A model generated the notes under the pieces. The model was not told where the DNA came from, did no database searches, and saw only the letters and a list, made by a program, of their open reading frames with translations. The position numbers and the translations under genes are program-made. From Chondrosia reniformis (Eukaryota; Porifera; Demospongiae; Chondrillida; Chondrillidae): 64,000 bases of DNA. This document shows, piece after piece, positions 34,309 to 48,254 of this stretch. The DNA lies in contig OX359191.1 in the NCBI GenBank assembly GCA_947172415.1, positions 3,658,001 through 3,722,000 of the forward strand, read 5' to 3'. Each line of letters opens with the position of its first letter. Within the stretch, counting starts at the first letter, position 1.

Positions 34309-35994
34309 CTATTCTGATTAAACTGGATAGCAAAGTCACTCATAGCACTGAGAGCTTTGTTGGTGAAAGTCATGTCCAAGAAAATCTGTCCATTTCTGCG
34401 TGACCAAGTTCCAGTCACCTGTAATCCCTTTCCTTGGTTGGGGCTCAGCAGAACCTGCACACAGCCACACAGGAGAGTAGCTCACAACAAACATAAGGAA
34501 TCACCAAAGCACATTCATTAGAGTATTCATAGGAGCCCTACAAACTATTCCCAGACATCAAGGGCTCAGTTGTCATACAGGATATGTGATAATTTAGTAA
34601 CTAGGTTGGGTCAGAGCTCAGGAATAAAGCTTGACCAGGTTATTGAGGCTTCACATTTCCAAATAAGGCTCACAATGAGCTAAAGGGGGAACTGAAGTTT
34701 GCCTGATGGGAACCACTACAATATACGTACTAATATACAGATGTAGGTATGTATATTATGTGGGTCACATGACTTGCCATCAAGAAGATTTGGTTCCAGT
34801 TTGTCTGTCTCTTCTGAGATGAGTGGTTTGTCTGTCAGAACCACTTCCTTGGCTGCTGCAGGGTCGGTGGAGAGGAGACGCCAGTAGATGTAGCCACGGT
34901 CTCGCAAGTCAGGATTGTCACTATCCTGCAGTACACTTATGTACACACATGAGAACATTCATCAACACAGGGCAAGATATATGCGTATATAATGTATATC
35001 AGCAGAACATGTTGTATGTATAAAAAGTATAAACAATAATATATGTACATGTGTGCGGGTAGAATCTTAATAATTTCATATCCTTCTAATTCAAACAATA
35101 TACATGTAATAATTTAATGGGAATATCCCCATAATCAGGAGAGCTCACTTGAGCGGCCAGACTGAGCACTCTCTGTACCAGCTCTTGGTTATCTGAAGGT
35201 CTCTTCAAGAAGAGCTTTACAATGCCAGTGAGGAGCTGCAGCTGGACAGGAGTGGTCTCGTCATTGAAGTTCTCCAAGAACCCATTCAATAGCTCATCAG
35301 CATTGTCAATCCTCTCAGCATATTCTCCAACGATCCAAATCATTGATGCCCTATGTAGGAATATACACACACACATGAGCTATAGGTAGATATGCTTACA
35401 TTATATTCAAATGCAGATCAAATACTGCAAAACACTTTACTTCAGCCAGTACAACATTAAGCCCGTTTGTATAATGTTCTACGTATATAAAGGTACATGT
35501 ATAAGTATTTTGGACTTCCATTTTTGCTGTAAAATAAAATGGCTGTTTCCCTTTTATCAAACTACCATGACGGAACAACCTACTTTACAGTGTATTCATA
35601 TGCTTAGCTATAGAATAGTCACACAGGGCATGAATAAGCACCTCGCCTCTGGTTCATCCAGTGAGTCCAGGTTCTCACAGAGTGTGGAGATAATACTCTC
35701 ATATTTGTTGGGGTACTTGCAAAATATGTCCTTGATGACCACAATGGCCTCCTGGATAACATAGTTCACCTTCGATTGGATCAGGTCAAGCAGAGTGCTG
35801 ACACAGCGATCAGCCTCACCCTACACACATACACACACTAATAGTCTACAATGGAACACCATGGATGGACGGTCACATCTGGGAACTCACAGACACTTTT
35901 ATGGCACACCTTCCAATAGCTCTCACTGAACGACGCACAAAGTCAACATCCACCTCAGTAGCATACCTGTAGACATATAATGTAAACAAACATC

Positions 35995-36064
35995 ATGGTG
36001 TTTACAAATATTGTAGTGTTTACAAATATTGTTGTGTTTACAAATATTGTAGTGTTTACAAATG
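35995..36064 (-). repeat. 20-bp repeat in adaptin intron 8, right-inner
   Basis: Same ACAATATTTGTAAACACTAC-type unit as at 24358, with fewer copies. Confidence 0.8.
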
Positions 36065-36236
36065 GTGCTTGAACTTACTCCTTCAGTTCTGAGAGGACTT
36101 GCGAGATGTTTTGCTCATTGGTGAGTCGGATCATGATTTCCAACTTTTCCAGTTTCACATAAATGGGATCATTGTATTTGACAAAGAAATTTCATATCTT
36201 CTTTCAGTATATCTGATCTAGGGAGCAGGGAATGAG

Positions 36237-36806
36237 GTGAGGAAGAGAGGAATGGAGGGTGACAGAGAGAGGTAGAGAGGAAGGGAGGGTGACAGAGAGA
36301 GGTAGAGAGGAAGGGAGGGTGACAGAGAGAGGTAGAGAGGAAGGGAGGGTGACAGAGAGAGGTAGAGAGGAAGGGAGGGTGACAGAGAGAGGTAGAGAGG
36401 AATGGAGGGTGACAGAGAGAGGTAGAGGAAGGGAGGGTGACAGAGAGAGGTAGAGGAAGGGAGGGTGACAGAGAGAGATAGAGAGGAATGGAGGGTGACA
36501 GAGAGAGGAATGAGAGGAAGGGAGGAAGGGAGGGTGATGGAGAAAGGTAGAGAGGAAGGGAGGGTGACAGAGAGAGGTAGAGGAAGTGAGGGTGACAGAG
36601 AGAGGTAGAGAGGAATGGAGGGTAACAGAGAGAAGAATGAGAGGAAGGGAGGAAGGGAGGGTGATGGAGAAAGGTAGAGAGGAAGGGAGGGTGACAGAGA
36701 GAGGTAGAGAGGAAGGGAGGATGACAGAGAGGTAGAGAGGAATGGAGGGTGACAGAGAGAGGTAGAGAGGAAGGGAGGGTGATGGAGAAAGATAAAAGCA
36801 AAGAGA
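36237..36806 (-). repeat. Polypurine repeat (on +), right-inner adaptin intron 7
   Basis: Complement of the 30-bp pyrimidine repeat, nearly all A and G on +, about 570 bp. Units with GATGGAGAAAG interrupt the GACAGAGAGAG type in a higher-order pattern. Confidence 0.92.
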
Positions 36807-37567
36807 GAGTACTAGAGAGGTGACTATTGCTCTCATGACACTACTTAATGACAACATCCAAACATACCTCTTTTGTACAATGAGGTTGATGTTTCTCAAA
36901 GCTACATACTGTATTTCTGGCTGTGATGAGAGGAGGGTCACAAGGGGTGGGGCTAGCTTACGGTTTAGCGAGTCCATGTAGCCAGCATCAGATGGAATGA
37001 ACTCTGCCATCCTCATCAGCACCTTCACAGCCGATAGGACAACAGCTGCATTGGCATGTGACAGTCGAGGTGTCACACGCTCACAAATACTACAAAATGA
37101 GATGGTGCTTCAGTGACAGGTTTGTGACAGACTAGCACACATACATACACTACGTACATGCTATCTAGTTGAGGAGCGTAAGCATACGTATATACATATT
37201 TATAAAATGACCCAGAATATGTTATGCAACCATTCTGGTTGCTAAAGGCTATATACATACCTACGTACATAATGAAGCAATAAATGAAGTGGTTGTCTTG
37301 AATTATTCACAGTACACAGGTGTGCTGATGGCATTGCAGTGTGAGTGCAGTGGTGGTAGATGACTCACGCTTGTGCCTCCTTGTCATCCTTTGGAGAGTA
37401 GTTTCCGACCGAGTCTAGTATGAATACCTGTCCCCACTCGGTACACTCGTTCAGTGCAGTGAGCAGCTTGTTCACAGAGGGAGTATCCAGGTCTGACAGT
37501 GCAGCTGCACTCTGAGAGGTCTCACTGATTTCTGTCAGTGCAGCCACAGCATTGGCAACCACCTACA

Positions 37568-37694
37568 CCAAGTGACAGAATGGACGAGTGACAGAATGGA
37601 TGAGTAACAGAATGGACCAGTGACAGAATGGACGAGTGACAGCATGGATGAGTGACAGAATGGACGAGTGACAGAATGGACAAGTAACAGAATG
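37568..37694 (-). repeat. 16-bp minisatellite in adaptin intron 5, right-inner
   Basis: About 8 copies of the unit seen at 8798. Confidence 0.9.
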
Positions 37695-39286
37695 GATACA
37701 AGTATTGTAATGGAGAATAGCTAGAAGCTACACAAGTGAGAGATTCAAGTTGGCATCTTACTATTGGGTTTGAATCAGACAACATTTCCTTAAGCAGCTC
37801 AAGGAAGCCCTGGTCCTCCACCATGCTACATAGGTACATGTCAGTAAGATCAAGGGTACCACATATGGACCGGTTACAAGTAACAGCTGAATAAGTAAAC
37901 TCATTGACAATATACTTGAAGTGTGTACAGTTATTCGTGGACCCCCACCAGGGCTGCATAGACGGGCGGGGCAGCCCTACCTACCTTAAGACACTTCCTG
38001 AGCGGTTCACAAAGGTACTCAGTAATCTTGTCCACCCTAATGCATCCCATAGTCCTCACAGCAAGAGCTCTGATGAGTGGATTGGAGTCCTCACAGTCCC
38101 CACAGTCCTATATACGATATGTGTACAGGAGGAAGCGGACATTTTTCTGATTTACCTATTGAACTAATCTCTGAACTAAAAAATGGCAGCTAAATAATGG
38201 TTATTCACATTTCATACATGCATACCTATAATACATATTGATGTCCATGCAGGAGGTGTAGAAATTACTAGCTATGCCATCTTGATATATTTAGGAGTGG
38301 CACGTGAGTGTACCACACATACCTTGGAGAACGTTTTCACAGCCAGAATTGCAAGGTCAGGCTGAGATTTGGCATAGTTCATGATGCAGAGGTAGACAAG
38401 CTTCTTTAGCTCAAGATTATCTGTCTGGGTGCAGTTCACCACATCAGGAAACAGAGAACTACAGAAGATACAACACACTAAATGTAAAAATTGAGCAACT
38501 TTCAACCAATCTCTTGATTACTGTAGAACCTGAGCCAAAGTAAATATTTTAATTTAAAGTGAGTGAATATTTAACAACTTGCCCAAAGTCAAAGAATCCA
38601 AATCTGGTCAAGAGGAAGATTATAGGTTCATTTTTCATTATAAATTGAGGGGTTTTAATTCATTGCGTGACATTTACTAATAACAGACTCTTAGTCCTAA
38701 AGGTTCTGTAATGTTTCTCATGCAGGATCCCTGAATGACCAAATATATTTTTTCCTGTAAATTTTCAATTATCTAGCTCACCAATCTAGGAGCTAAAAAT
38801 AGCAGCCAAACAATGAATAAACCGCTCGATCACTAGTACGTACCTAACGTCTTTGCCAACTGTCATGTTAGCATTGATCTTCTTAACCGCCTCCTTCTTC
38901 TTAATCTTGTTGTCTCCTTGGAGATCAGCTTTAAGCTCGGCAAGCTCACCTGGACGAGAGAGAGAGAGGAGTGCTCTCATCCCATGCTGTTTACTTCAAC
39001 ACATCTTTAGACGAGTTTAAGGAGATATATCTTGATTAGAGATCAGGTCGGTTACTGGAGTACCTTTCTTAGTGGTAGCAAAGTACTTGGCGTCACTCAT
39101 CTTCGATCGCTCTTCCTCGTCTTCGTGAAGAAACGTACCGCAGTGCGACTTAACGTTAAAAAACGCAAACACAAACTAATGCTAACGGTGCTTATCCCTT
39201 TTTGTATGTCTGGGCATGCATATGTGGTGTATATGTGTATGTATCTGTATATGGTTAAGGGATAAAATTACAAAGCAAATGTCTAC

Positions 39287-42200
39287 CTAGGAAAAGATTA
39301 TTAAATATTTTGGATACACTTGATGATCCTTGAAGATTGCAAATATTTTGGGTTTGTCCTCATTGTCTACAACAGAGTCATACCATGCCTCCTGTCTCTT
39401 CTCGTCCACTGGTGGAGGCTTACTCAAATCCTAATTCCCCTTTACGAACCTTCCTGTGATCACCTTGGCTTGGTAGATATGCTTGAAGTCACCATGGGAA
39501 GGCACTCGAGGAGAATATTGATCATTTGCTGAGTAGGAGGCCTCAGAAGCAAAATAGATTCCTTTGCCATAAATAGCCCCTTTAGAAAGACAGAAAGTAA
39601 TTTCTTTAAATGACATGTCTGGTCCAGCGGAGAAGAAGAAAACTTGTATCCTCACTAGGTTTAGTTCCCTATATAGGCCTTTACTCTAAAGTAGATGTAG
39701 CATCTAAGAAAATGGTGTTATTACATTTACTTACCAACATTTTCACCTGCCATTCAATAAGGAAATCCATTTCTGTTGATGCTCTTTGTGACTTCTCCTT
39801 TGCAGCCATGATACAGAGTTCGCTCAACAGTCACATCACTGAGAGAACGCCGTAATGCTTCAAGGTTTGTCTTAAAAGCTGCCCACAAATGTGGGTTTTG
39901 AATTCTTTCTATTTTCTCAATTTTTGACCAAGGACGGTTCATCCCTGATACGTTAGTGTCCTTTGGATGCATGGAACGGCAGAACTCCTTCTCAACCTCT
40001 TGGTACTCCTTGTCATTGGGATCCAGTTGAAAGGATACAAAGTGGTCATTCTTCAATGCTTCATAATCCATAGGATCCCAAGATAATGGATAGTCTACAA
40101 AATATAGTCATTTCATTAAGTATAGGAAGGTGCTTAGATTGAAATAGACATCTTCACATAGTGGGAGATTTTGGTGGGAGAATATTTTCACAAATTTCAT
40201 GGATAAATTGCAATTCATCAAAATATTTAGTATATATATAAGGGCAACTGCAGCACAATCTGAATGATTTCAGCAATAAAAGCATCAAATATTCCTGTAC
40301 TTTGGCCATATATTTTGTAAAAAATATTTCCAAGACTATATATACAGTATTTTCCCTCAATCATAAGATTTGACACTAATAGATTTTCATTAGGGTCTGT
40401 TTATCATAAAGACCAACACTCAATATTAAAAAAGCTATTAACTGCATCTATTTACTATTTACTAATGACATGTACGTACATCATCATTGGCCTATGAGTA
40501 TAATGCCATTCACAAACGGGAAACTTAAAACTAACCTTCATTGACACTAGTCCTTTTATGCAAACATTTGGAAGTTCTATCATCCTCTTTAGATCAAAAG
40601 TCATATGCCTATCTTTGAAATGGCCATCGATCTGGCGTCTATTTCCCTCTTTATATGACATTTCTATCCGTAGATTGACTTCAGGAGGATAGCTTAACCA
40701 TTCTCCTTCTTCTTCTTTCTTGTAGTACCATTTAATTGTTGAATAAAGCTGGTCCATTTGTCGCTTTTCTTTTTGTCGCTCAGTAATTCTAGCAATTGAG
40801 CTGTTAAGGCAAGCAATAACCTCCTTGATATCTTCTCTAAGACCCTTTACTGAGATGGGGGGTTTGGTCTGATTGATCTCCAACTTAACATGTGCCTTCT
40901 CCGCTAATTGATATAATTCAGTGATGTAGTTTTGGGGAAGGCTTGGGAGAGCTTCTGTCGGAAATATTTCATTTTGGTTATTTGGAAAGTTGATATCTCC
41001 AAAGAATGCTTCAAGGTCACTTTGAAATTTACCTTGGTAGTGTGTCAGCGCATGGTCTGAGGAAGCATAGATGGTTATCTTGACCTTTGCACCCAGAGGA
41101 GGCAGATCATTGGGGAGTGGCTCAAATTTAGGCTTTGGGAGGTCTAAAGTTGCAACTTCATCATCTTCAGTTTCAGGAGGATCCCCATCTGCAGAATCAT
41201 CAGATTCTATCTCAAAAGGGCCTCCTATAACAAGGCTTTCCAAAGGTCTTACCATCAGCTGTTCCTTTACAATGGAAGAATAAACATCCAGGACTCCAAT
41301 AGAAGAATGTACGATTCTGACATTCCTCGGGTTGGTAAATTTCTCATTTCTGATGACTTTAAAGACTGTGGTTGCAGCATCTCTACTGTTAAATTTGGGT
41401 ATAGCTTGAATAGAGATACTAACGCAACCTTTGCTATCAGCTGCTTTAAGCAGTGATTTAATACACTGCCCCATCTGTGCCAGGTCTTCTGGTCATCTGA
41501 AGTGGAAGACATGTTTAAAAGAGCAGTCAGCAGGGGCTGGACTGGCTAGGAAGTCACCAACTGCGACTGCATTGTTAATGGTCTGAGCTTCACTGTCGCT
41601 TATTATGTGAACAACTGCATCTGTATCATGCTCACAATCAAGTCGTCCTTTCACTGTGCTAAATGTCAAATTTCCAAACCTTTTTAGAAGCTAAGGTTTC
41701 ATTAACTAGGGAGACTCTCAAGGCATATTCAAAGGCCTCCTTTACCTTCTCATCAAAGGCTACAAGGAAGATGCTTTGAATAGAAGTGCTATCCTTGTGA
41801 CTGTGACAGTAAGTGATGGCAGAGCGCACTATATTGAGAGCCACTTCCTTGGGAGAGAGCCTCAAGTTGCCCGTTTCTATTCCAGGAAAAGCAATAGATT
41901 CAGCATTTTTAAGATCAGCCTGTTCCATTATCTACCAAACAACATCCTTCAAGTCCTATAATGCAAGAAATACAAATTAAGTACTGGCATATGTATGTAC
42001 AGATACACTTGTGCATATACCGTATAGCAGGAAAGTTTGACAGGGATTTTAATTTGTTGGTTAGGTATATAGTCATGACTTCGTTGGGGGTAACTACAAC
42101 ATATTAGTGATACTATGAGAGAAATGGGAGTGGTACAATGAGAGGAATGGGAGTGGTACAATGAGAGGAATGGGAGTGGTACTATGAGATGAATGGGAGT

Positions 42201-45200
42201 GGTACAATGAGAGGAATGGGAGTGGTACAATGAGATGAATCGGAGTGGTACAATGAGAGGAATAGGAGTGGTACAATGAGAGGAATGGGAGAGCTTATTA
42301 CAGTTGGTTTAATGACAGCTTATGCATGTTAGAATCATTTTATATACACACATGCCTGCAATATACGTATTTCAATTACTCACTGGAACAGTGTCTGAGG
42401 AAGTGTTTTGTGGCAAGATGGCATGAGCCACAAACTTGGCAGGCAGGTTAGGAGACTCAATCATGACCACGTCCCCTTCATGCAGTACCCTGCTTGCCTT
42501 TACATCATTACACTTTCCTTGTAATGTAGGGTCTGCGTCGCTGAGAGCTTTGGAAATATAACCTGACTTAAGAGTTAAGTTTCGGTTTGTTGAGCTCACC
42601 AAAACATCAGCCTGGTTGTAAGGGAAGAAAAGTAGCTAAACTATAGGTACATTAAAATACTCCATACATCTGTATGTGTATTTCAGCTTTACATATGCAC
42701 ATACCAAATAGAATTTTGTCTAAAAAGGAGGAGAGAAGGAGAAATTTTAACTGTGTTAGACTTATCATTGTCTTTCAATTTGTAAGGAAGACTCACGGGA
42801 TTGAAATGTCTAATAACAAAAGAGTTGCCAAAAGACATTCGATCAAAAGTCAAAATATGAACCACACAATGATACTTGAATAGGCTGAATATTAATCCAT
42901 GATGATCAGGAGTGTCCCACACTAAACTACTTATACATACATGATATGTTTACATTGTGATTTTGCTATGTATACGTACATTGACTTTACAAATGTCTTC
43001 CTCGATGATGCTAAACTTATCAAGAAACACTCCAACATTACCAAGGCCTTCCTTAGGGAGCTCTGGAATGGGAACACCTGCACCAATGCGCCCAATCAAT
43101 GCCTCTTTGAAGAAGTGAGTTATATTGTCTTTTGCAAGTAGTACTATGAAGACCGATTCAATGGAAACACTACGGTTTTGAAGAAATTCCAAGATTGTAG
43201 TTACCATAACCTCGGCGCATATTTCAGGTGGACACCGAAATACTCCAGTACTGATAGCTGGTAGGGCAATGGATTGATATTCTCTTGATTTTGTAAGAGA
43301 GTTTTTTACAGCATCTCGTAGCCAACCTCTCTTAACCTGCTCTGGTTTTTCACTCTGCCATCTTGGCCCAACCACATGAACAAGTGCCTTACATTTCAGG
43401 TTGCCCACTGCTTCCATCAACACAGCTTCTCCTACTTTTAGTTTGCCATGCTGAAAGATATATTCACTAGATTTCTGCTGGATTATGGGTCCCCCTCTGA
43501 GCAGTATTGCCCTGGCTAATCCTCCACCATGCTTCAGTTCTTCGTTGGCTGCATTGACTATAATATCAGTCTGCATCTCAGTGAGGTCTCCAGTCACAAG
43601 AAATACCTTCTTATTCTGACCAGGTATGTAACCAGAAAACAAGATTTTGTGTTTTAATTCAACCAGTTCGGGAACTAAACCCATCTTTTGGGAATGTTCA
43701 GCCTCATTTATGATTACCCTAACCTTGTTCTTTTCCTCAAATGCTGGTATAGTGCCTGCAGCCCTACCTTTTAGGTCCAGTAGAAGCTTAATTATTCCTG
43801 GACGCAAAAGAGAGAAGTTCACCTTTGGTAACTGCTCTAGTGCTTCAACTATTCTTTCTCGAAGAGGTTTTAGTACATTCTTGTGTCCCGACAGGTGAAT
43901 GACTTTGTCCAAGTTTGTTACTGTGATTTCCAAATTGTGTTTACTGGCCTCAGCTCTTATCTGTTGCCATTTCTCTGTTTCTTTCAGCATTTCCCATTTT
44001 ATAAGAGACGTGAGAACGGATGCCTCATCAGCATAGGCCTTCTCAAGGAACTTCATTATCTTTTCTTTTGCTGCGAGTACATGATGCCTCTCTCCCCAGC
44101 TATGACTATTTCACTTTGCGTCTGTTTCAAATGAATGGGCTCATCCACCAAGACCCTCTGGAATTTGTCCCAGGATGGGCCAGCAACAAAAGAGAAATCC
44201 TCTTGGATATCAATGGATACAGCAATAAAGGTTTTCTGCAATTGAGCTCCCATTTCTGCTACTTCTTCCTTACTTTCTGAAGCAAGGAACAAGTGACTGA
44301 ATGATGATTCATCTGGAGGCACTTTATATTCATCATTTGTGAAGACAGAGACCACCTGATTGTTTGACAAAGCAAGTGTCTGCCTCAATCTCCTTCTTCC
44401 AGCTATAGTAGTCAGAAACGCTATTACTTCAGGAGGCAGTTTCACCAGCTTTCCCTTTACCTTGCAATTCCTCAGAGCATCTGTTGCTTGGATACAGGAT
44501 TTCTCAGTTCCTTGACAAGTGACCTCTCCAGAAGTGACATTCAGAAGGAAAGTAACTCCAAATCTGCCTTGCAAGTCTCTCTTAAGGTTGCTAGCCTCAA
44601 AATAAGCAGTGTGAGCTAGGGGCAGAGAAATGGTTTGTGATATAATACCATGTGGCTTCACAACTTCCACAAGTCTAGCTGAGCCATTTTTTACTATGGC
44701 AGCTTTACCAACCAAGACTATCAAATTCCCTTCAAAATACACTTTAAGAGATGAGGCATCATCAGCTTCTAATTTTCTTGCTATTTGTTCAGCTTCCGTC
44801 CTGGCAGCTTGTGGAAAGGGTACTTCCAATTGGCTAAATCCATATTGAAAGTCTTCTGCAGCTGTTTTGCAATCCATGCGCCATCTTTCATCTGGTTGGT
44901 AGCATCCGATTGGTCTAATGACTATGTATGTGCTATAAACTATGGCCACAGCATGCAACTTAAAAAGCTTAATATTAAGCGGATTCAGTCTGCCTTTCAA
45001 GAAGGAAGCCACTCTCTCATTCAAGGGCAGCTTCACTCTGTATCTCTCATCCTTACAGATGTACAGATCTGGATAGTTGATTTCAGCAAACATTGGAGCT
45101 TCTTCAGTGGAGGATTCACAGCAGACACTTCTCACATTAAGAATGTCTAAATAGAGAAGAATGAATATTCACAGTGATAATCAAACCACAATATCTCATC

Positions 45201-47593
45201 TCATACAAAGAGGAAAAAAACATAAAAAGGTTACCGGTCACCCCATACCATGCTTTATGAACATTTCCATTTAAAATATTGTCAATTTTAAATGGCTTTA
45301 AATCTTGGTAGTCTACATGCAATTGTAGCTCAGTTGCAGAGTTAAGATGGCTAATTTAAAGCTAGTAGTCTTGGATTCAGCCACCAAGAGTTGGTTCTCT
45401 TTCATGTTTTTCTTCTAAACAGATATGTATGTATCTATTAAACATGTAGTTTCTTGAACTAGGTGCATGTACAGTACCTACAGCCATGTACACATTTACA
45501 ATGTGTCAGTATGTGTTCATTTACCTTTAGGATTCTCCACATTCACAATGATATTGTCTCCTTCCAGAGTCACAGAACAGTCAATTTTTTTCTTGAGCAA
45601 ACTAATCTGAAGACTCTTATCTTTGGCAGCCTCTGAAGTTAACCAAGTGACTTGCAAAGACTTGACTTTACCCAAGAGAATGGGATTACGATATACTTGC
45701 GGTAGCAGTGGCTGAGTTGACATCTTCTTCTGCCATTTTGAAAAGTTATCTATACAAATATAATTGACATATAATAAAAACATGTCATGCAGGAATATTA
45801 GCTATCATTTTACAAATGTACCTTGCACAGAGGAATCAAAAACATCACTGCATTATCGCTGTACAAGTTAATATCAAAGTCTCCATTAACGTGACTTAGC
45901 CCTGTTGCGTATTCAACAAATCTAATAAAACGTTCCAGTTTCATTGTATGAGCTTGTGGTAGGTTTGGAATTAGCATTCCAAATTGATAGTCCTCATAGG
46001 CTGCAGTAGGAGGTACCAGTGAAGGGTACACTGTATGACCAAGTGATTCAATAGGTCTCTGTTCCCTAACAACCTTCCTTGCATCTACATAAATAAATCA
46101 ATAATTAGAATATTAAGTGGAAAACATAGCGATGTATACAACAAAGAATGTGCATAGACATGATACACTACATGTGTTAGATAATCGCAATCAGTTGAAA
46201 GGATTGCTAAAATCAACATGAAAATCAATTTTTAATACATTGACTTAAATGGAGATATCAGAAGTCCTTAATGGTCCTTAACAGTCCGCTCAGATAAAAG
46301 AGGAGTGCATCTTCATTGTAAGCAACAAGCAACAATCAACTACAACAATACATATACGTATAAGATCCACTGACCTTCAAAAGATAAGAACTTGACAAAC
46401 ACCAATTTCTCCAAAGGTCTCCAACTCCGTATCTGAAATTTACAGCCGGGTAATAAATTGTGGATTATATCTCCAATCCATTCTTTTTTAAATTTACTGC
46501 TATTCCAAGTCAGTTTTACAATATGTAGCCCAATGTTTGACTGACTCAGATTGGTAGTAGCTAATGACTTGCTCCGAGAAGGCGTAGTCTTTTGTGGTGT
46601 TCTAACTTGAGGACTAATGTGGGAGAGCTCTCTTGGTCTTTGAGGTTTGTGTATTGGGTCACGGGTATCTACATCCTGAAGAGACTGGGTATCTGGTGCA
46701 GAAGAAGTGCGCTGTGAAGACTGAGTGCTCTTTAGTGGAGTAGAATTGAATGAAGATTCAATTCCGGAGGCTTTTGTGTGAGGCAACTTCTGTAAAATTG
46801 TTGAAGGGGACTGTACAGCTACATTAGATTGAGGACCCTTAATGTTACTACAAAAATTGTAAGATGAAAAGTCATCTTGCTCTGACAGAGAAGTGTTAGA
46901 GTTGACATCCTCTTGTAGTGACCTTGTAATCTCTCCAGACCTATGCTGTTGCTGGGGAGATAATGATGAGGTCTTAACAAAGGAGGTCCCTGGCTTTGGC
47001 TAACTCTGGTTGGATGAAGCAACTTGCGATTCACTTAGAACAGGTGAACTCTTCTTGAGTAGCTTCAGATGGCACATTAACATAGTCATCCCAATATGAA
47101 TGCGGGGATGATTGTGTGTCTTGATCAACAGTTACAAATGATTTGAAAGACGAAGGGGTACTTATGCTTTTTAGTACAGAATCATCTTCATCAGTGCTAT
47201 CAGAATATCCAGTAATGTTGATATTTACTGGAATTCCTCCAAGTTGTAAGTTTTCAGGGCAGCTTTCTACATAGTTGATAAAGAGTTAAATAAGCTGTCA
47301 CTGTTAAAGTTACATCACATATTATATTTATACACCTTGTACATAAAACACAGTGTCCATACACAGTATGTAGATGTGTACATACCTGAGTCAAGTTCAC
47401 AAGTGACCTTGGCTCGAATTCTTTCTGCGCTATTTTCACGGACAAGTATAATTTCCCGTTCAGGGATCATTGGTAGTTGCGCTTTAATGAATGCTTGAAT
47501 ATCACCATCTGATACTTGCTTAAGGTGACCAGAGGTCGTAGTGATGATGATATAGGAACCAGACATCTCATCCATACGAAGCGTACGTAGTAG
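39287..47593 (-). pseudogene. PARP14-like macro-domain ADP-ribosyltransferase, right-inner copy
   Basis: Exons on -: 47593-47386, 47266-46375, 46084-45822, 45749-45525, 45146-42980, 42611-42384, 41955-40536, 40094-39735, 39579-39287. Domain order is as in the other copies: Ser-rich linker, RRM/KH-like repeats, macro domains, WWE and PARP catalytic domain. It shares with left-inner the extra A in the linker and the extra T after the LASKK codons. Private damage: loss of one A from the A-run at about 45840 (exon encoding AVMFF) and loss of one base near 40553 at the end of the WWE exon. Shared stops: TAG 47003-47001, TAA 44058-44056, TAG in the macro-2 exon near 41934, TGA 41495-41493, TGA 39756-39754 and TAG 39433-39431. 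There is only one copy of the segment duplicated in left-inner. Confidence 0.87.
42111..42294 (-). repeat. 23-bp minisatellite in PARP intron, right-inner
   Basis: About 8 copies of the unit seen at 3778, on the complement strand. Confidence 0.9.
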
Positions 47594-48254
47594 CTACATG
47601 GGACAACATTAATCATATGAATCATGAATCAAAATATAAACCCTTTTAATAAGTGTTACCTCAATAATCCACCACAATTGGTTCAAGGAAAAATGTGGTA
47701 GAAAAGTGGGGTTGGTGGATTAAAGATGTCAGCAGGATATAATTACTTACTAGATCAAAGACATAAATTATTTATATACGTACTAATAACAATACTTATA
47801 GATACATGTTTGAAGCAATTATGAATGTTTTATGTATATCTCCCAACACTGGCATGGTTTCAAGCACAAAGGGAAAAAGCACTGTAGCAACGCCAACAAG
47901 AATGATCCAGAACCACGTTTTCAATTTTTGATGGAGACAGAATTTCACACAATGAAGGAAGGACACACGCCCATTAACACAGAGAGAAGCACAATTACTG
48001 GCATTGTAAATGGTTATTTTACTCCTTCCTCATTTGGGCATGATATAACAGCCCTGTGATGATTATGCTTTTTGTTATACGTATGTCATATCCCAGCTAT
48101 ATCTTGGTACAGTACATACAGCAAACATAGTCCTCAGGTTGTGAACAATGTGGTGGACTTGAAGTAGAATATTCCTTCAAGCACTTTGATTAGTAGATAG
48201 TAGGATAATTGGTGGATTAATACCTAAATGCAGCTATATGATATAGAATCTTAC
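47594..48254 (+). other. Spacer or intron with the unrecognised 75-codon ORF (47832-48059)
   Basis: Mirror of 11149-11811. No PARP exon is seen on -. The + strand ORF is the counterpart of the one on - in the left arm, unrecognised. Confidence 0.3.

Larger units (their letters stand above)
34309..39100 (-). pseudogene. AP-1/AP-2 complex subunit beta (beta adaptin), right-inner copy, hinge deleted
   Basis: Exons on -: 39100-39064, 38949-38844, 38458-38323, 38107-37985, 37827-37762 (truncated), 37562-37369, 37089-36868, 36217-36079, 35966-35891, 35820-35642, 35350-35149, 34925-34778, 34454-34309. The trunk is recognisable throughout. Private damage: loss of about 98 bp including the acceptor and first part of exon 5 ([20 protein letters not shown]), and loss of about 1.13 kb with both hinge exons, joined near 34674. 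A 9-bp in-frame duplication adds three residues at the start of exon 4. The exon 8 frameshift (one extra T near 36194) and the abrupt end in the ear are shared with left-inner. Confidence 0.9.
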
